This document shows, one piece after another, positions 4,517-5,679 of a stretch of 5,679 nt of DNA (position 1 is the stretch's first letter; each line of letters begins with the position of its first letter). The notes under the pieces were generated by a model, which had not been told where the DNA came from, made no database searches, and saw only the letters and a list, made by a program, of their open reading frames with translations. The translations under genes and the position numbers were made by a program. This DNA is from Minisyncoccota bacterium. GTDB taxonomy: Bacteria > Patescibacteriota > Minisyncoccia > SW-4-49-11. The DNA lies in the NCBI GenBank assembly GCA_018609785.1, contig JAHEOE010000089.1:1-5679 (forward strand). Reading direction: 5' to 3'.

Positions 4517-5679
4517 TGCGAGCAAGGATTGGCGTGGCGGTGAGTGTCGTTTTGGCGGTGATGATGGCCCCGAGCGAGATTCAGGCACAAACAGAAGACA
4601 GTACCAAGCAACCGATTGTGTTGGTGCCCGAGATTATGGACTCGTGGAATCAAAAGGTGCTTTTGGGGGAAGGCGAGGACGAATGGCGGTTTTTCCCTGG
4701 AACGAAAGCGTGGGACAAACTGATTGCGGAGTTGGAAAAACAAGGCTATACCCGGGGTGAGGATCTTTTTGTCGCTCATTACGATTGGACCGCGTCTTTC
4801 TCTGACATTCGGAAAACGTACATTGCTTCTGAAATGCAGCGAGCCCGAGAAGCAAATGGATCTGATACGGTGAAGGTAGTCGGCCACGGTATTGGCGGTT
4901 TGTTGGCGCGTTCCTACATTGCCGAGAACGAAAACAGTCATGGAATTTCTCACCTCGTGTTTGCGGGGACGCCGCATTACGGCATGATGGATATGTTCCT
5001 CACCAAGGAATGGGGACTGCTTGACCGAGGGTGGAACGATCATCAGAAATTGCTTCTTAAAACTCTAGCTTTTCATAAAACGCAGGCGCACGGCGGGCGA
5101 GAAACGATGAGTAAGGTGTTTGCGGATATCTTGCCGTTGAGCGAGCACACGACGCCGCTTTTCCGAGGAGATGCATCCATTCCGCGCACGGGGTTGGAGC
5201 TCTTTTCGGAATATCAAGAATCACCGTCTGAGGTTGATGAGCGTCGGAATAAGCTGAAAGAGGCATACGAAAATTCGTTCCTCAAGGAGTTACAGAACCA
5301 AGAGTTTCTCTCGTCTTCGTTGGAAGGAGTCAAGGTGACCAACGTATATGACGATGACGGAGCGCCTTCAACGGCCACGCGGATCGCCGAAGACGGACGT
5401 TTTGACGGGCATACTACCGATCTTCCGGATAGTCCGTTTAGTGTGGGTTACACCGAAAGCGTGGGAGACGGTCAGCTCTATGAAGAAACCGCGCGCTGGC
5501 GGTGCTATGTGAAAAGTGAGGAGGTTGATAATGAGCGTCCTCAAAGGTGTGAAGAAGCGAAAAAAGGAACTAATATACGGGACAATCAAAAACCGGAAAG
5601 TTACGCCAGGCACCGGTCTTTGATAACGCGGGGTATATCGTCCATTTTTGACGGCTTGGAAATCAATCCGTCCCAATTA
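4516..5679 (+). CDS. Secreted LCAT-like alpha/beta hydrolase lacking the nucleophile serine (partial)
   Basis: The frame is open for 388 codons from ATG 4516 to the right edge, so the C-terminus is missing. An in-frame TGA at 4510-4512 limits the start, and AGGT lies seven bases upstream. Residues 1-24 are a signal peptide (cut likely after EIQA). The mature start PIVLVPEIMDSWN (33-45), then FFPG...WDKLI, GYTRGEDLFVAHYDW (77-91), a nucleophile-elbow region VVGHGIGGLLAR (121-132) and FAGTPHYG (149-156) give the order of LCAT-like lipases. The usual VPGIMGS reads VPEIMDS (G to E39, G to D42). The usual HSMGG reads HGIGG, with G125 (GGT, 4888-4890) where the serine should be. A possible Asp (GDG, D318) and His (ARH, H366) remain. 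It may therefore be a secreted pseudoenzyme that binds lipid or protein rather than cleaving it. It is divergent from the envelope operon. Confidence 0.85.
   Translation, partial: MRARIGVAVSVVLAVMMAPSEIQAQTEDSTKQPIVLVPEIMDSWNQKVLLGEGEDEWRFFPGTKAWDKLIAELEKQGYTRGEDLFVAHYDWTASFSDIRKTYIASEMQRAREANGSDTVKVVGHGIGGLLARSYIAENENSHGISHLVFAGTPHYGMMDMFLTKEWGLLDRGWNDHQKLLLKTLAFHKTQAHGGRETMSKVFADILPLSEHTTPLFRGDASIPRTGLELFSEYQESPSEVDERRNKLKEAYENSFLKELQNQEFLSSSLEGVKVTNVYDDDGAPSTATRIAEDGRFDGHTTDLPDSPFSVGYTESVGDGQLYEETARWRCYVKSEEVDNERPQRCEEAKKGTNIRDNQKPESYARHRSLITRGISSIFDGLEINPSQL

Noticed and set aside
4495..5043. A 182-codon minus-strand open frame opposite the hydrolase
   Set aside because: The plus strand encodes a signal peptide and LCAT-like motifs through the same bases, and the minus frame would overlap the divergent promoter region.
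1..5679. CRISPR array, tRNA, rRNA, insertion sequence or attachment site
   Set aside because: I saw no regularly spaced repeats, cloverleaf, rRNA-like stretch, transposase motif or flanking inverted repeats.

Overview
The window looks like a piece of a chromosome from a Patescibacteria (CPR) type bacterium. This is inferred from protein types, not from a marker gene. The pointers are a T4SS-pilin-like protein with the N-terminal CxLC element common in that group, a membrane-anchored protein with a Cys-x5-Cys...Cys-x3-Cys 'NxICE..EN..TC..DC' motif, a PsbP-like lipoprotein-style domain on a membrane stalk, and an LCAT-like secreted alpha/beta hydrolase. TGA is used as a stop once (end of the 248-residue gene), and I see no in-frame TGA inside the genes. 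That argues against the Gracilibacteria/Absconditabacteria code in which TGA is glycine.

Layout. (1) 2-1529, plus strand: a compact run of three genes with gaps of 12 and 10 bases. They are the 3' end of a DUF4260 membrane protein, an unrecognised six-helix membrane protein, and a complete SpoU/TrmH-family RNA 2'-O-methyltransferase. (2) 1511-1544: a strong hairpin that contains the methyltransferase stop codon and works as an intrinsic terminator for the opposing minus-strand gene. (3) 1577-1915, minus strand: a small secreted, possibly SH3-like protein with its own near-consensus promoter and the clearest Shine-Dalgarno in the window. (4) 1932-4391, minus strand: a three-gene operon read from a promoter at 4426-4453. 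It encodes a membrane-anchored PsbP-like protein, a T4SS-pilin-like protein fused to a lytic-transglycosylase-like domain, and a secreted/anchored Cys-motif protein. (5) 4516-5679, plus strand: a divergent, truncated gene for a secreted LCAT-like hydrolase, open to the right edge. Its start overlaps an inverted repeat.

How it may work together: all four minus-strand products and the divergent hydrolase carry signals for export or membrane insertion, so the right three quarters of the window is a cell-envelope locus. The fusion of a pilin-like membrane module to a peptidoglycan-lytic domain would put a wall-opening activity at a secretion or pilus assembly site. The other two operon products could be exposed partner subunits. 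No ATPase (VirB4-like) or other secretion gene is present here, so an actual transport machine is inference.

Most unusual points: the hydrolase has lost its nucleophile serine (GHGIGG instead of GHSxGG) and both glycines of the usual VPGIMGS oxyanion segment, but appears to keep an Asp and a His, so it may be a pseudoenzyme. The pilin-transglycosylase fusion is Cys-rich and its catalytic Glu is in an unusual context. An A AAA AAC slippery heptamer next to a hairpin could release a soluble form of the anchored protein.
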